A stretch of DNA of 64,000 nt from Linyphia triangularis (lineage: Eukaryota > Arthropoda > Arachnida > Araneae > Linyphiidae), in the NCBI GenBank assembly GCA_963978545.1, contig OZ021724.1, forward strand, positions 24,913,933-24,977,932. Direction: 5' to 3'. Positions 34,491 through 47,345 of the stretch are shown here, in pieces. The translations under genes and the position numbers were made by a program. The number at the start of each line of letters is the position of its first letter. Position 1 is the stretch's first letter. Under the pieces are notes generated by a model. That model was not told where the DNA came from and searched no databases. It saw only the letters and a list, made by a program, of their open reading frames with translations.

Positions 34491-36820
34491 TTAGTTACGT
34501 CAAAATTGGCTGTCCAGCGAGTTAATCCGAACTTCAATCTGATTCAAGACGCTGATGAAAAGGGAGTGACCTTCCCCACCTATGTATATTTTCTAACTTT
34601 GGATGACTAATTAAATTACTCAATTCTAACCTGAGTGTGTTGGAAATTAATTAGCTCTTTACAACAGTTAGATAGGCATAATTGCAGAAAATACATTTAA
34701 AAAAAGAAAATAACATTCAAATTAAAACCCGATACATCAAACTGATCAAACTTAAGGCTACATTTAAGCGAAGCACAAATCGCATTAAGTACCGTTATCC
34801 AACTTACTCATTCATAACACAAACACTATTCAATCTTTAGGGAAACGTTTATATCATTCCAGGACAAACACCACCAGGACAGTCCAAATACTCCCTTCTA
34901 AAAGCAAAACAGGAACCCCCATGTATCCATAAGAAAATTGCACAATGGAAATAGGAAAGAAAACTACTCCTACCCAGCACTTATGGAAACAGCAGGCGAA
35001 AGGTGAAATCAATAAGCTGGAAAATGCTTCCCCTACTCAGGGGAAGAAACATACAAAGATGCCTCCCCGACTTTTGTCCGTGACAGGATGGTGAAAGAGT
35101 AACAATCCGTAATAAACTTGATGCATGAATGTTTCTGAAGTCTTTATCTCAGAAGCAGTAGAGCGAAGATAGTTTCTGGATAACAATCGGAAGATGTGGT
35201 CATTTTGTCCTTTTTCCAAAGGTAAGATAAAAGGATATTTTACTTTGAATTTTGCAGAATTCATTCTTGCTCGAGTGTTATCAATACTTGTTTGAAAATT
35301 GTATGCTGATATTCTACTAGTCTCTCTAAATAATGCCATTCAATGAATTAAAAAAAAAAATTCAAGTATATTTGTACCTAGCCTTAATGACAATATTTTC
35401 CGAGAAAGAATCGGAAAAATGGAAAAACATGCATTAAAAAAATTGGATTACGGTCAGTAAGGTTATAAGGGCAGCATTGTTGTCCCATAAAAAGAATGTT
35501 AGCTAATAGTTTAAATTATCAAATCGTATATGCATTAAAAAATAGGTGTTTTTTTTTTTTTTTTTTTAAATTGTTTTATATATTTCTAATTCACGTGTAT
35601 TCTGCAAGAAAACTGGTCTTATGATGTTTTTCCTACGTAATAAACTTGTGAAGACCTTTAAGAAACTCTTAACATTATTATTGAATAACACAAATGGACA
35701 CATTAATAATAATAAAAAAATACATAATTATTCGGATGCAATTATTTCAAAGCAGTTCTAGATAAGTAAACGGAACACATAATAAGAAAAAAATCACATA
35801 TCTCAAAGCATCAAAGTTCCATCCTTATAGATAATCCAATGGATACAGAGTTCCTCTCAGAAATGCATAGATTAAAAAAGAATTTGTTCTACTTACTCTT
35901 TTTATGTATCCTTAATAAAAAATTTAATAATAAAACGTGTAATCCAATAAGAGTTGATGAAGAGACACTAAATATTACCTAGAAAATCAAAAGAAAAGGA
36001 AATTAGTACCGTCTTAAGATTTTAGGCAAGATACATTTATGAATGATGCAATATAAAATTCAATGACAGGTAAAAAATTTCTATCACAGACCACTACTTC
36101 ATAAACTGGCATATTCAAAAGTAGCATAAGATGCCTGAATTACTTGAAGGTCAAATAACATTTTCTTCAGAAAACTTGAAAACTGAGGCATTTTGGTTAG
36201 TTTAGTCTGACAACTAAAATAAAAACTTTTAACGGTCTCAAACATCAAATTTTGAAGTGAACTACTCTATAAACATTTCAATCGTTAAAATTGACAAGGA
36301 ATATAACCTTTTAATCCATTCAAATATTAATTTTCGTTAAGACCAACATAAAAAGTGTGGAGAACAATTTGTTAATTTTAAAATTATTTTCTTTCATTCA
36401 TTGGCAAACTTTATTCAAAATGTAAATTTTTACACTTCAGAAAATACAGGAGAGAAATTACACAACTATTCCATTTTACGAAAAAAAAAAAAAAAAAAAA
36501 AAATCGGATATTTGTTGGTATTAGGGCGAGCGAACTATATTTTATGCGGATTAATACGAGATCCGAGTAGGGTGTAGTTCGTTTTCCCCTCTACCGACAG
36601 ACGAGCACTTCTCATACTAACGTGAACACACCCTGTATGGTTATGTATGATATCGAAAGGCTAGGTGCCGACTAAGTTCTATGTAAACTTTCCTTTCTCG
36701 ATCTTCATAATCTGTGTCAATAAATGTCATTCAACCCTCCATCCATGGGCTATTACATGCAAAGAACAACAATTTGATGCATATTTTACGCGCATTTAAG
36801 ATAAACAACAAAACTAATAG
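34491..36820. other. No feature recognised
   Basis: AT-rich DNA with a T run near 35549..35567 and an A run near 36481..36503. Confidence 0.5.
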
Positions 36821-37479
36821 TCTGAGAGGTAACTGCAATTTTTGGACCCTATCGAACATCATTTTGAATTTTTTATAGAAATTGGAGAAAAGTGAGTAGA
36901 TTACGAATCCACTGGTGTGCCGTGGTAAAAATGGCCGAAACTGATCAAAAATCGACTTGGAATGAGTTGAACTAAAATCCGATTGCCATATATGTCATAA
37001 CTTGCCAAAAAGAGAACAAACTTTTTCGTCTGGCAACCCACTGCATTTTGATTTTCAATGAGAAAAAGTGCAAACGATTTCTGATCTCTGGCTCGGAAAA
37101 CTTATTTCTTTTAAAAGTAAGACAAATTGGCGACATCAGTTTCGTCATCAGAGACGTAATGTTTATTGCCAATTTGGCTCATTTGTGAAAGATTCAAGTA
37201 AGAAATAGCCACACATCCGAATCGTCTGCAACCTTCTTAATTGAAAATTAAAGAGTGAGGGTTACTAAATTAAAATAAAAAATAAAAATGCTCATTATTG
37301 ATCAAGTTATGGCGCATTTGGATTTAGTTCAACTTATTAAAAGTCAATTTTTGACCAGTTTCGGCCATTTTTGCCACGGCAAACCAGGGGATTCGTAATC
37401 GACTCACTTTTTTCCAATTTCTATAAAAAATTCAGAATGATGTTCGATGGGGTTCAAAAATTGCAGTTGCCTCTCAGTG
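36821..37479. mobile_element. Foldback-type element with arms of about 160 bp
   Basis: The left arm (36821..36980) and right arm (37319..37479) are inverted copies of each other, matching at most positions. Shared phrases read in the arm direction are TGAGAGG(T/C)AACTGCAATTTTT, TTTTTTATAGAAATTGG and AAAATGGCCGAAACTG. A unique centre of about 340 bp separates them. No transposase frame is present. A solo right-type arm is at 57181..57330. Confidence 0.82.
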
Positions 37480-38206
37480 TATAAGGTAAAAAAATAAAAT
37501 GTTTCGCTATCCAGAATCTTTCATGAACCCAAACTTGTACCGATTATCCGGACAATAAATAACAATCTTTAGCAACTCAAACATAGATTAACACAACTCG
37601 GACACAAATAAAAACGCGACACTCGCCAATGCAGGAATCCGATTTAAGATAACTAGTCGTAAATTACGGCACAATCCAGGTTACGAGAATCAAGACGGGG
37701 AAAGGTAACACAATGCGCAACATAATCACGAGCAAACTTGGGAGCACACACAAGGGCAATAAAAATAAACTTCCCTTAACGACCCTCCGAATAATGATGG
37801 CAGTGTGCTTATTACGCTAATTAAAGTACCAAAGACGAAATCTTAAAGGGGAGGTGCACAAATAGAGAATAGTAATGTTAGAGTTCATTCTAGAAAATAT
37901 TTTCCAAAAAAATTGAGACAAAATAATATTTCGAAAAAAGGGCGACAAAAGGATACAGTTTTAATCGGTTTTCGGTAATATGTTTTAATTTGCTGTATTT
38001 TTCCACCATGGTACATATTTTTAATCACTTTCAGCAGGCAAAAATATTTCAAAATTGATTTCATGATTTTCGCATATTCGTCAATTTAAACAATTCCGCT
38101 TATTTTAACATATAATTTTTGCATGTACTCCTTCCAGTTCAGGAGAAAAAATAATTTAAAAAACATAAACACGGTTTGCTATGCCACAAGTTCACCTAAA
38201 AATGTG

Positions 38207-38378
38207 AACGGTATAGTGGTTAGCGTGCTGGCTTCTAGACCGCGAGGTTGCGGGTTCGAGTCCCGTATATGGCATGGGTGTTTGTAAATGTATGTTGGCT
38301 TGTCTAATGACGAATGTTTCGGCGCATTATAGCCCTCGTGTTGCTGACGGTGCCAGATAATTTGAAAACAACCAACCA
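38207..38378 (+). mobile_element. tRNA-derived SINE, copy 2
   Basis: The same tRNA-like head (GGTATAGTGGTTAGCGTGCT, B box GGTTCGAGTCC) and body as copy 1 at 11865. The 5' end starts several bases further in. It is flanked by a perfect 13-bp direct repeat ACCTAAAAATGTG (38194..38206 and 38379..38391). The minus-strand frame across it (RDSNPQPRGLEASTL) is the usual by-product of a SINE and not a gene. Confidence 0.9.
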
Positions 38379-38435
38379 ACCTAAAAATGTGTTAATTTCA
38401 AAATGGCGTTTTACAAATTTCGATGTAACTTATTA

Positions 38436-38500
38436 GAAAAGAAAAGGAGGAGAAAAGAAGAAAGAAAGAAGAAAAAAAAGAAAGAAAGAAGAAAAAACCT
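38436..38500 (+). repeat. Purine-rich (GAAA)n-like simple repeat
   Basis: Interrupted GAAA/GAAG units on the plus strand, just after SINE copy 2. Confidence 0.85.
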
Positions 38501-40353
38501 GCTACAGCTTCTTTATGAAATTTTATCTTATATTTGCATGATATTAAAGAATAATATGAGATTAAGGTTATAGAATAAAAAAATATTCATTTTTTCTTCA
38601 AATTTTTTTTAAAAAACGTGATTTTTAAATTAAATTTTTTTCATAATCCACAAATTAACACTAAAGCCACATACTGACAAACGTTAACCTCAGACTATTT
38701 AAGAAAGTTTACATAATGTACAGAGAAAAATCCGCAATCATCCGTGCCCTAGTTAATTAGAAAAGGTACATAGAAAATAGCTATTTTAACACTAGTGCTA
38801 TAGGGACTACCAAGCCCTCTCAAAATATCGTGTTTTAACAACCCTTTCAATGTCACAAATCGTCGGTGTTGGCAAATACGGCACTGTTGAAGTTACAGTA
38901 AGCGAACTAAAGCGTGAATAATTCACTGTCGATTCTCGTAACAAACATCAATTCTATTAATGTAACAGTTTAATTCTAAGAATTGCTCATTCGAGACTAA
39001 TCTGCAGAGCCAATAAAATTTAGCAGGACCCATCGATTTAAAACACAAGTTGCATTTGAAAATAAATTACAGTAAAAAAAATTGCAAAGGTCGTTCTTGT
39101 TATTTGTAAGTTGGAAATCCTTATAAATTCTATAAATGTCACGGTCTCAATATATGGTTTTTCTATAGTTCGTTTTAAAAGCAACAAAAACTCCCTGCAT
39201 TTTAAAGAATTCAAAATTACGCTTTTGAAATTTTGAAAAGGTTTTTTACTTGTATATCGATAGCATCGATTGTTTAATCTTTAAAGAAAACTGCAATTAT
39301 AAACATTGGGACTTCAACGAATATATTACACAATATGCCATGCGCTAATACTTCACTTAAGGTAATTGCATATAACCAGTGTGCGAAATATCACTATAAT
39401 AGTTAGACTATGCAGTTGTTAAGACTATTAAGGGGCCAATGGGATAAGACGAAACAACAATACCATTTATAATTAGTGATGACACTTGGGATGCGGCTGA
39501 AATACGGGAAAATAATTTATTAGCAGAGGATTATATCGATAAATTCTATTAAAAAAATTTTTTTAAAAAAAGTTACCCCTGGGCTATAAAGGAGAGGATA
39601 ATCTAAATACAGAAAGGAGGTAACAGCAGTCGCAATGCTTTATTTAATTCCGTATGCAGATCACGATCCGAATAGACACGAACATTTCCGAATGAAGGTT
39701 GTTCACGAACCAGGCCAGACTGATACAGGAACTCACGCGTCGGAAAGGGGAGAGATTTCTTTTTTTCCCCGTCGATTTGGAAAGGAGGTGATATTTTTAC
39801 GTGAAAGGAAACAGTAAGGGTATAGCCACGTGGGATTAATTTCCAGACTGACTGAATGTAACGTGAATTTCGAAAAGAGGCACGTTCCTACGAAATTACA
39901 GAAAAAGTTTTCATCCAGTGATACTTGCTATGAAATGCGACAAGGAAAGTTCACATCGAACAAATATATTGCTTTTGTGCTGTATTTATCAGGAATGAAC
40001 ATGGGGAGTATATTATTACGATAGAATTTCCCTATAACATTCTAGAGTCACAAAAAGGGGATCAATCAATGGCCGCCGCATCAGCAACTCTTGACGTATG
40101 AAAAATAAAATTACAGTGAAGAAAAGTTGCAAAATTCAAAAAGTATAATATGAGGCTTAAATTATTCATTTGAACAGAAAATTAATGCATACCTATAAAT
40201 TTATTAATCCGATTATTTTTTGAAAGAACAAAGTTTGAACATATATATATTATATTTTTCTATTTGTATGTGATTTAAATGTAATAAATCCCATTCCCCC
40301 ATGCATTATTTTTACGAAAATACTTGTTTGAACATATTGAACTCACGTCAATT
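38501..40353. other. No gene recognised; a richer patch at 39590..40030
   Basis: AT-rich sequence. The patch at about 39590..40030 has more even composition (CGATCCGAATAGACACG, CCACGTGGG) and short open frames, without a recognisable product or splice pattern. Confidence 0.4.
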
Positions 40354-40835
40354 CAGGGTTCACACGTACAGCTTTTGAGAAAGAAAAAAAGTAATTTTTA
40401 AGGACTTTTCAATCATTTTTAAAAATATTTTATTGACTTCTTTTAAGTTAGTAAAGCTAAAAATTCATTGTTTCCTAACACATAAACTCAAATAGATTAT
40501 ATACATAAAAATCAAAAAGGACAAACAACTTAATAAACATTTAAATAGAATTTAATTTCTAACTAAAACAACTTTTTTTTTTCTATGTCTACGGGCCATC
40601 CCCATGTAAAAACAAGTTAAGTTTTCCTGGAAATCACGATTTTAAGCAACCTGGAAAATAAAACAGCTCCACCAATAGGAAAATTCAAATTTGGGATAGC
40701 CTAAAAAAAATAAACAAAAATCGCAATCGAAAATTAGGGACCCACGTTGAAAAATAAGGACTTTAAGGGCACTTCAATAAGGACCTGCCGAAAATAAGTA
40801 GTTTTTAAGGACTTTTAAAGACAAAGCGAACCCCG
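40354..40835. mobile_element. Possible hAT-like remnant
   Basis: Starts CAGGGTTCACACGTAC and ends with GCGAACCCCG, roughly an inverted counterpart. AAGTA(A/G)TTTTTAAGGACTTTT is repeated near both ends in direct orientation (about 40391 and 40796). No matching target duplication was found, so the boundaries are uncertain. Confidence 0.35.
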
Positions 40836-43800
40836 CCTTTGGTAATGGGGTTACCCTTTCCATTCCAAAGTTAATCACAAATCAACAATTTTTTAAGAAA
40901 GCAGACCAGCATGCAAGGTCAAGACTTTACAGCACGTAAAAAACAAAAATCTCACACAAGTAAGGCACAGTCAAGAAGGCCACAAATATGCAGATAACCG
41001 ATAAACCAGTGCAAAGGTGGTTTCCGCATCGAAAAGAGCGGAGAATAAATAAAGAAGAAAAAAGAAGAGCCGAGTGGAGACTTAAGCCACTGCGATAACA
41101 ATGGGAGTCGAGAGTGCTTCCGCAATTAGCAAATACTCTTGTGACGGCGATCTCGTGCCGACAGACTAGAGGGGACCGTCCACATATTGAGAACATTACT
41201 ATGAGGTGCTTTATAGCTGTTTTCAAGATGTGGGTAATGATATCAAGTTTGTTTCTGGTATTAAAACATGAGCTGACAATAAAAATGACTAGAATGCTAT
41301 TTGAATGGAATATTGAAATAAGAGAAAACAAACGGATGATAAATTGGTATTTTTTTAATTACGGTTACGGAATTGTTAAAATATGTTTGACATCACGGAT
41401 AGAGACAAAATCCATTATTTGCTGGAAAAAAGTAAGATATTGATTTGTGCAAAAATAAAAAAAATCAAGCTTTGCGATTCTCCAGTTCATACAATTTTGA
41501 ACAAAAAAACAAACATTTTTGGCAAAAAAAAAAATTTTTAATTTAAATCATTCTTTTTGAAAAAAATAAGTTGCTTTTAGACAATGTTTCAAAAGTGTGT
41601 GTAAATATTTTTTTTTAACTAACTGGAATAGTTTTACATGATTAAAATGTATATGTTCAAAAAGAAAAAGAAAGAAAAAAAAAGAGAAAAACTTAGACAA
41701 AGTTTTTATTAAATTGAACCCCTTCAATTGATTGATATCGTAACAACTACTTCTCACCAGCCAATTATTATCGATAAACAAACACTGTTATTCACTTACG
41801 GTATATCACGACTGAATTTTGGTAGATGCGATAACAAAATGTACAACTTGTACTTAAAATACGAATCTAGCAGCATATCATATGAATAACATTTTCAGTT
41901 CTGGCTACGGTCATTAACCTCAACCGGTCACTGTTCTATTGTAAACAAATTATATCTAAATTATACAATTAAAATTTGAAATCAGTAATCACTTTCAGGA
42001 GATTGTTTTCCGTTTGTAATCGTTTGCTTATGATTGCATTGATGGAAAAGAGAAAATATTTCAAATATGAACAAAAACGTTGACAAATGCGGATAAGTCG
42101 AAAATAACACTTTCAACAGCATTCAAATGTTTGTCACATACTATTTGTTCATACAGTGGATTGATTTTGTTACTGTAAACAATCAATATTTAATAAACTT
42201 TATTATAAATTAACTTTACTTGTACAAAAAATAAAGGTCAAAAAGTTGCATTATACTTTTTCTCCTTCTATAAATCATTTCAGGGGTATTTCATCTGTTT
42301 CAGAGATCAATATGTTGTTTTGAAAGGGGAAATATACATAAACTTGAGAATGGCAGACACAAAGACACAACACAACAGATTAGAAAGAGATGTCTAATTA
42401 GCAGGTAAATTGAAAATTCATTTTTAAAAGCTTCAGCATTAAAATATGCATCGTATTAGTATATACTATGAATATTGCTATGTGTTTTTCCTAAAAAAAA
42501 AACTTCTATCGGAAAACGGGAGCAGCTATTTAACACTAAAATTGTAGTATTTTTCAACAATAACTATTTGTAATTTCCCATCTGTAAAAAGTTCTTTCCG
42601 CTATTTTCTTAATTTTCCCCACATTTTTCGAAACTTAAACAAGTATATTAGAGAGAAAATTTACATTCCAATGCAAAGACACAATTATCCTTATAGAATT
42701 CTTGAGTTAAAAGCGTTTATTTGCTCAAATTCGTGAAATAGTATATTGGTGTATAACTTTGACAAGGTAAGAAGTAATAACTTTGAAAGGTGTAAGATCA
42801 ACAACATTTGATGAAAAATATGCAACTACCCTAAAAAAATAAATTTGAAATAGAAAAGACCTATCTAATTTTTCTGTTTTGTCTCTCTTTGCACGATATA
42901 TATCTCCACCCATTAATGTTAATCCACCAAGTACATCATATTGATACATTTATCTACAAATTTAAAATAGCAGTGAACGACAAATAACAACAGTGAAAGA
43001 CAGATACAAATACATTAAGGAATCAGCAAATAAATAAACAGAGCACCTGTATTCCATTTCAATAGTGGATCAAATAATCCAAGCTGCAGTGTAAAACGCC
43101 AAGCTGTATCAAAAACCTAAACACCTCGTTTTCAGTTTAAAACTAACAATATCCCGCTGCCAAAGCCTTTTCAATTTTGTCTTTCTCAAAAGAGAAACAT
43201 CTCCTCCATCGCGACTTTTGAAAAGAAAACCTCTTTCAATCCAAAGATAAACTGTACAAAATAGAACCAATCTTATAAAAGATAACCTTTAATACTTTTA
43301 GTCCACTCAAATGCCCGGCTTTGATAGTAGCGGTGTAACGTCTTTCTTGTCAACTAAACGTTTATCCCTTCCCGGCGACTATTTTTAGCCGAAAGATAAA
43401 TAAAACTAAAAACTTCCAGTTGATACAAAGTATCGCAACTTCTAAGCTAAAAGAAATAAAAGTGCGCTATTAACCTTTGTGTCATCGTCTTACGAAGAAG
43501 CTATTAACTTCTATTTTGGAAGAATTGGCCTTCGTTTGTATTATTGATATAGAAATATCTACTTTATTGGACGATACTTTGAATCAACAGCCATTTAAAT
43601 ATATTCATAACACAGCCCCAGCATGGCGAAAATTGACCAGTTGTTGTTTACGCAAATGAATAGACAGCTTTAACTTCAAATAGCTTTTCTAAAACAGCCG
43701 GTTATTATTTTTTTTATCGGCGCGATTATTACGTATACAGAAACTTGAATACATTTTAAGCAAAGGCTAAAACTTTAAAAACGAAACTAAATAACGTTAG

Positions 43801-46800
43801 CTTGCTAACGTACCCAACGACCTCTAAAAAACAAATGTCAAACTATCTTTTCACAAATTTATATTTCCAAGGCTACCGGTAAATATGCTCCGTACAAAAC
43901 GTGGTTCAAGTTCCACTTCACTCTAAATGCAAAACAGCAGCTCCATGCAACCAAATTCAACTCGAAAACACCTATTTTACAGACATCACTCTCGGCGGAA
44001 TAGCCAAGCCCAACATTTCATTCACAGATAAACCGATAAAACCAGAATGCATAATAACTGATGTTCTCATCGCCTTTCCCTCTTCAAGTTTAGCATCTCC
44101 TCTCCAGCAATTATTCGGTTCACTTCCCTATTCTCTGAAGATGATGTCCGAAGAGTCGGCATCTGAAGTCCTGTCGCATCCTGTGTCCGGAAGTGGCAGA
44201 CAATCAATGGGGCGGATGGACGTTCTCAACCCTATCCTTCCCCATCTTTTTGGGATTATGAATCACTTCCACGATTTCCGTTCAGGGGGTGGGGGGGGGG
44301 GGTGAACGACACTAGGCAAGCCAGTGGACTGTGAGATTCACTGCCCTGGATTCCCAAGCAGCCACTAATGGGATTATTCAAGTGATTTTATTTTTTGTGG
44401 ATCGACGGTATTTAATTTTGGCCGCGACGATTATTTAAATAGATATTTCGGAGCCTAAACTAACGCAATATATGCGCACACCCACGCTAACGATTTAATA
44501 ACAATTGAATATGAGTGCAAATGCTGTTTTGGACGTGTAAAATATCTTTCGATGGATGGCACATAATCAGATAAATGACATCGTATGCATTTTCATTTCG
44601 TCGAAAACAAAGCAAGATTGGAAAACCGACAAACCTTTTACAGTTTGAAAAATGACGTACGTTGAGAATGTTTAACAATTGTCACAGTTGCCAAGGCACA
44701 GAAACTCATTTGGTTTTCCAAAGCTATAATATTATAATAGCAGGTTAAAAAAAAAAAAAAAACGGAAGAGAGGTATCCACATCCCTGTTTGTCTAAAATA
44801 ACTATTCAAAAGCATGATCGAAGTCGTCTTAAAATAATTTTACAGTGAAAAATCGTTCCATAGTGTTGCAACCAATGAGGTGTAGAGTGCTAATTCCAGA
44901 AAAAAGTGCTGGTAACAGTAGAGCGCTAATACCAATATCAGTCTTCCGATGATCGAATTTTACGATGACCATGCAACAGTAAACATTTTGCTACGTGTGA
45001 CAACATTTGCTGACGTCATTAGCGTTGCTTTGTTTCTTATACAAACAAAACTTTTATAGGGAAAAAATATGCTTTACAGCAACACTTAAAAATAAAAAAG
45101 TTATGGGGAAAAAAACTTGAACGTCAAGAGTTGTAAAAATATTTTTGTTACATTGGACAAATTTTGCTTTTCAAAAATTTGCTGTCAAGTTCTTACCAGA
45201 GTCTGAAAATGGAAATAAATCGTTAAATAATGTTTCGATTCTTAAGAGTAATCCGGAGGTAATGTCATAATGCCCTGAAATAATGAAGCAATTTTGTTCT
45301 AACACATCGAAGTAATGAGAATTATTTTCTAGCGCAATAAATTCTAAATGAATAAATTCTCTAACACAGATCTCTTTCATTGCATTTAAATGTATTGCAG
45401 AAGATAGATTTAGTGTACAACGAAATCATAATTTTGAGTTTACGTCAAGTTAGTACTGCATAATGCCACATTTTAACATTTACACTGCACAACGAAATCT
45501 ACTACTACAACAATGTTCATCAAAACTCACAAAAGTTGTAGTTAAACAAACTTGCAGAGAAATGCTTATTTTCAAAATTCATTATTTAGGACTTACGTAA
45601 TAATAAAATTTCGTTAAACTTATTTATAACAAATGACAATAAAAAATAAAAAAAATAAAAATATATATATATATATAAAAGCGCTGCCTACAACCACATT
45701 ATTTACTACAAGAGATCACCATATTTACTTTAAACTTTGGATTGCTTACAGTTAAGAGGGGGGGAAGAGAGAGAAAGAAAAAAAAATCAAGCAACATTTA
45801 CTCCATGTTGTTCATGTCTCCCTCGAAAACGTCTGCGATTGATTGATTGATTTTTCACGCCATTGAAAAGTGCCAATGAAATCTATGCAACAGCAGGCAT
45901 CAACGAAGAAAGTTATCTCTCAATGTTAGTGTCAATAAAATGGCGCCATTATCATTAATACTCAAAGGAAGCAACTCTCATTAAACCATACCAATATTAT
46001 TGTAGTATTTAAGTTTAAACTTAAATTTAGCGGGAATAATAATAAAAAAATAAATCCAAGTATCAGCATAAAGCACCCCCCCCATCTCGTATCTAAAACC
46101 GAAAAATACAACATCAATTTATAAACACTTAGTCGAAAACGAAACTAAAATAGCTACCAATCGAAAATCGGTAAATTAAAATCACAAATACCTAAAAATT
46201 AAGCTCATGAGCTGTTCTCAAATCCCGCTCTCAAATACAATGAGGCAGGCAGTCGCAATTTGATTAATGCTAATCCACAGCAGGTCGATAGTGTAGCCGC
46301 TAATAAAACTAAACGCGAGACAAACCGAATTTATGCAGCCCCCTTAAAACAGCTATAAATCAGCCAGTAATAAACGATGCCCCGTTTCCGGGCCAGAATA
46401 TCGCCCAAGAGATGCTTAATTACTATCCCAACACGAAAATAATTAATTTTCGAAATTCGCTTTATTAGGATCAGACGAGTTTTAAGAGAGGGGAGAGGGG
46501 TATTTCTCTCTTTCACCCCCCCTGATAGGAAGGAAGTTGAAAGTATTTTGAACCGAGGAATTTTTGTGGGTGTAAGTTCGGAGGGAAATTGTCAATCGAA
46601 TAAGTTCGTTTTTAAACTTTTAGCTGCATAAAAGATGACTTGAGCTCATGGGCGACGGTAGGATTATTTATAGGAGGAAGCAAAGCGTCTTAAGTTTTTG
46701 TTTAAACCTTGATATTTTGTAAAAGATCATTTGATTTTATTCGGAAATATTAATGAATAGTTATGTATTAATTTTCTGTTGAAATGCATAAATCAAAACC

Positions 46801-46959
46801 ATTGCACTCCATTTTTTTGGTGAAATTTATCACTTTCCTCACTTAATATTTAATATTCAAATGCCGGGACGTGGGAGGGTGTGGGGAAATTGCTTCAAGT
46901 ACAATTTGAACTTAAGGTGTAAAATCGATGATGTTTGAAAATCTATAAAAATAAAACAA
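40836..46959. other. No gene recognised
   Basis: AT-rich DNA. Two frames of 134 codons (40927..41331 minus, 43901..44305 plus) show no recognisable motif. A G12 run lies at 44291..44302, a (TA)n stretch at about 45659..45677 and GATT repeats at 45838..45853. Confidence 0.45.
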
Positions 46960-47345
46960 GCTGTCTATGTATCTATAAAAAGGCTACTTAAAATTGGAGT
47001 AGAGCTTTGAAATTTTCAACATAAGCAGTTTTGCCTTCTAACAGTACCTAGGACAAACAGAATGTAAAAATTGTAATTAGTTCTTTTTTAATTAATTTTT
47101 TGTTCACAAAGTGACTTCAAATTGCTCCGAAATTTTCAACATCAGTAGTTTTGGCCTTCTAATTATACTTTTGAAAAACAGAAATTTAAATTTTTATTTA
47201 TTTCTTTTTTCATTAATTTTTTTAATTAACTAATAAATATTTTACAAAACGATTTCTAATAATATCCCAATGACGGATTTCCGCAACGCGTGGGCTTACA
47301 GTTGGCTCAAATATTGCACATGGTAAAATTTCGGGTATTCAGCTA
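46960..47345 (-). repeat. CTAGCTG-type dispersed repeat, copy 3
   Basis: Read on the minus strand it begins ATACTAGCTGAATACCCG and contains two units with TGTTGAAAATTTC and AGAAGGC (about 47009 and 47131 on the plus strand). The start and internal phrase are those of the repeats at 12797 and 14528. Confidence 0.55.

Noticed and set aside
38179..38379. Minus-strand frame containing RDSNPQPRGLEASTL
   Set aside because: Entirely within SINE copy 2; a familiar by-product of tRNA-derived repeats.
40927..41331. Minus-strand frame of 134 codons, hydrophobic
   Set aside because: Composition follows the local T-rich sequence; no motif, no codon pattern unlike its neighbours.
43901..44305. Plus-strand frame of 134 codons ending in a Gly run
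   Set aside because: No recognisable domain, no splice context, and the Gly run is only the G12 homopolymer.
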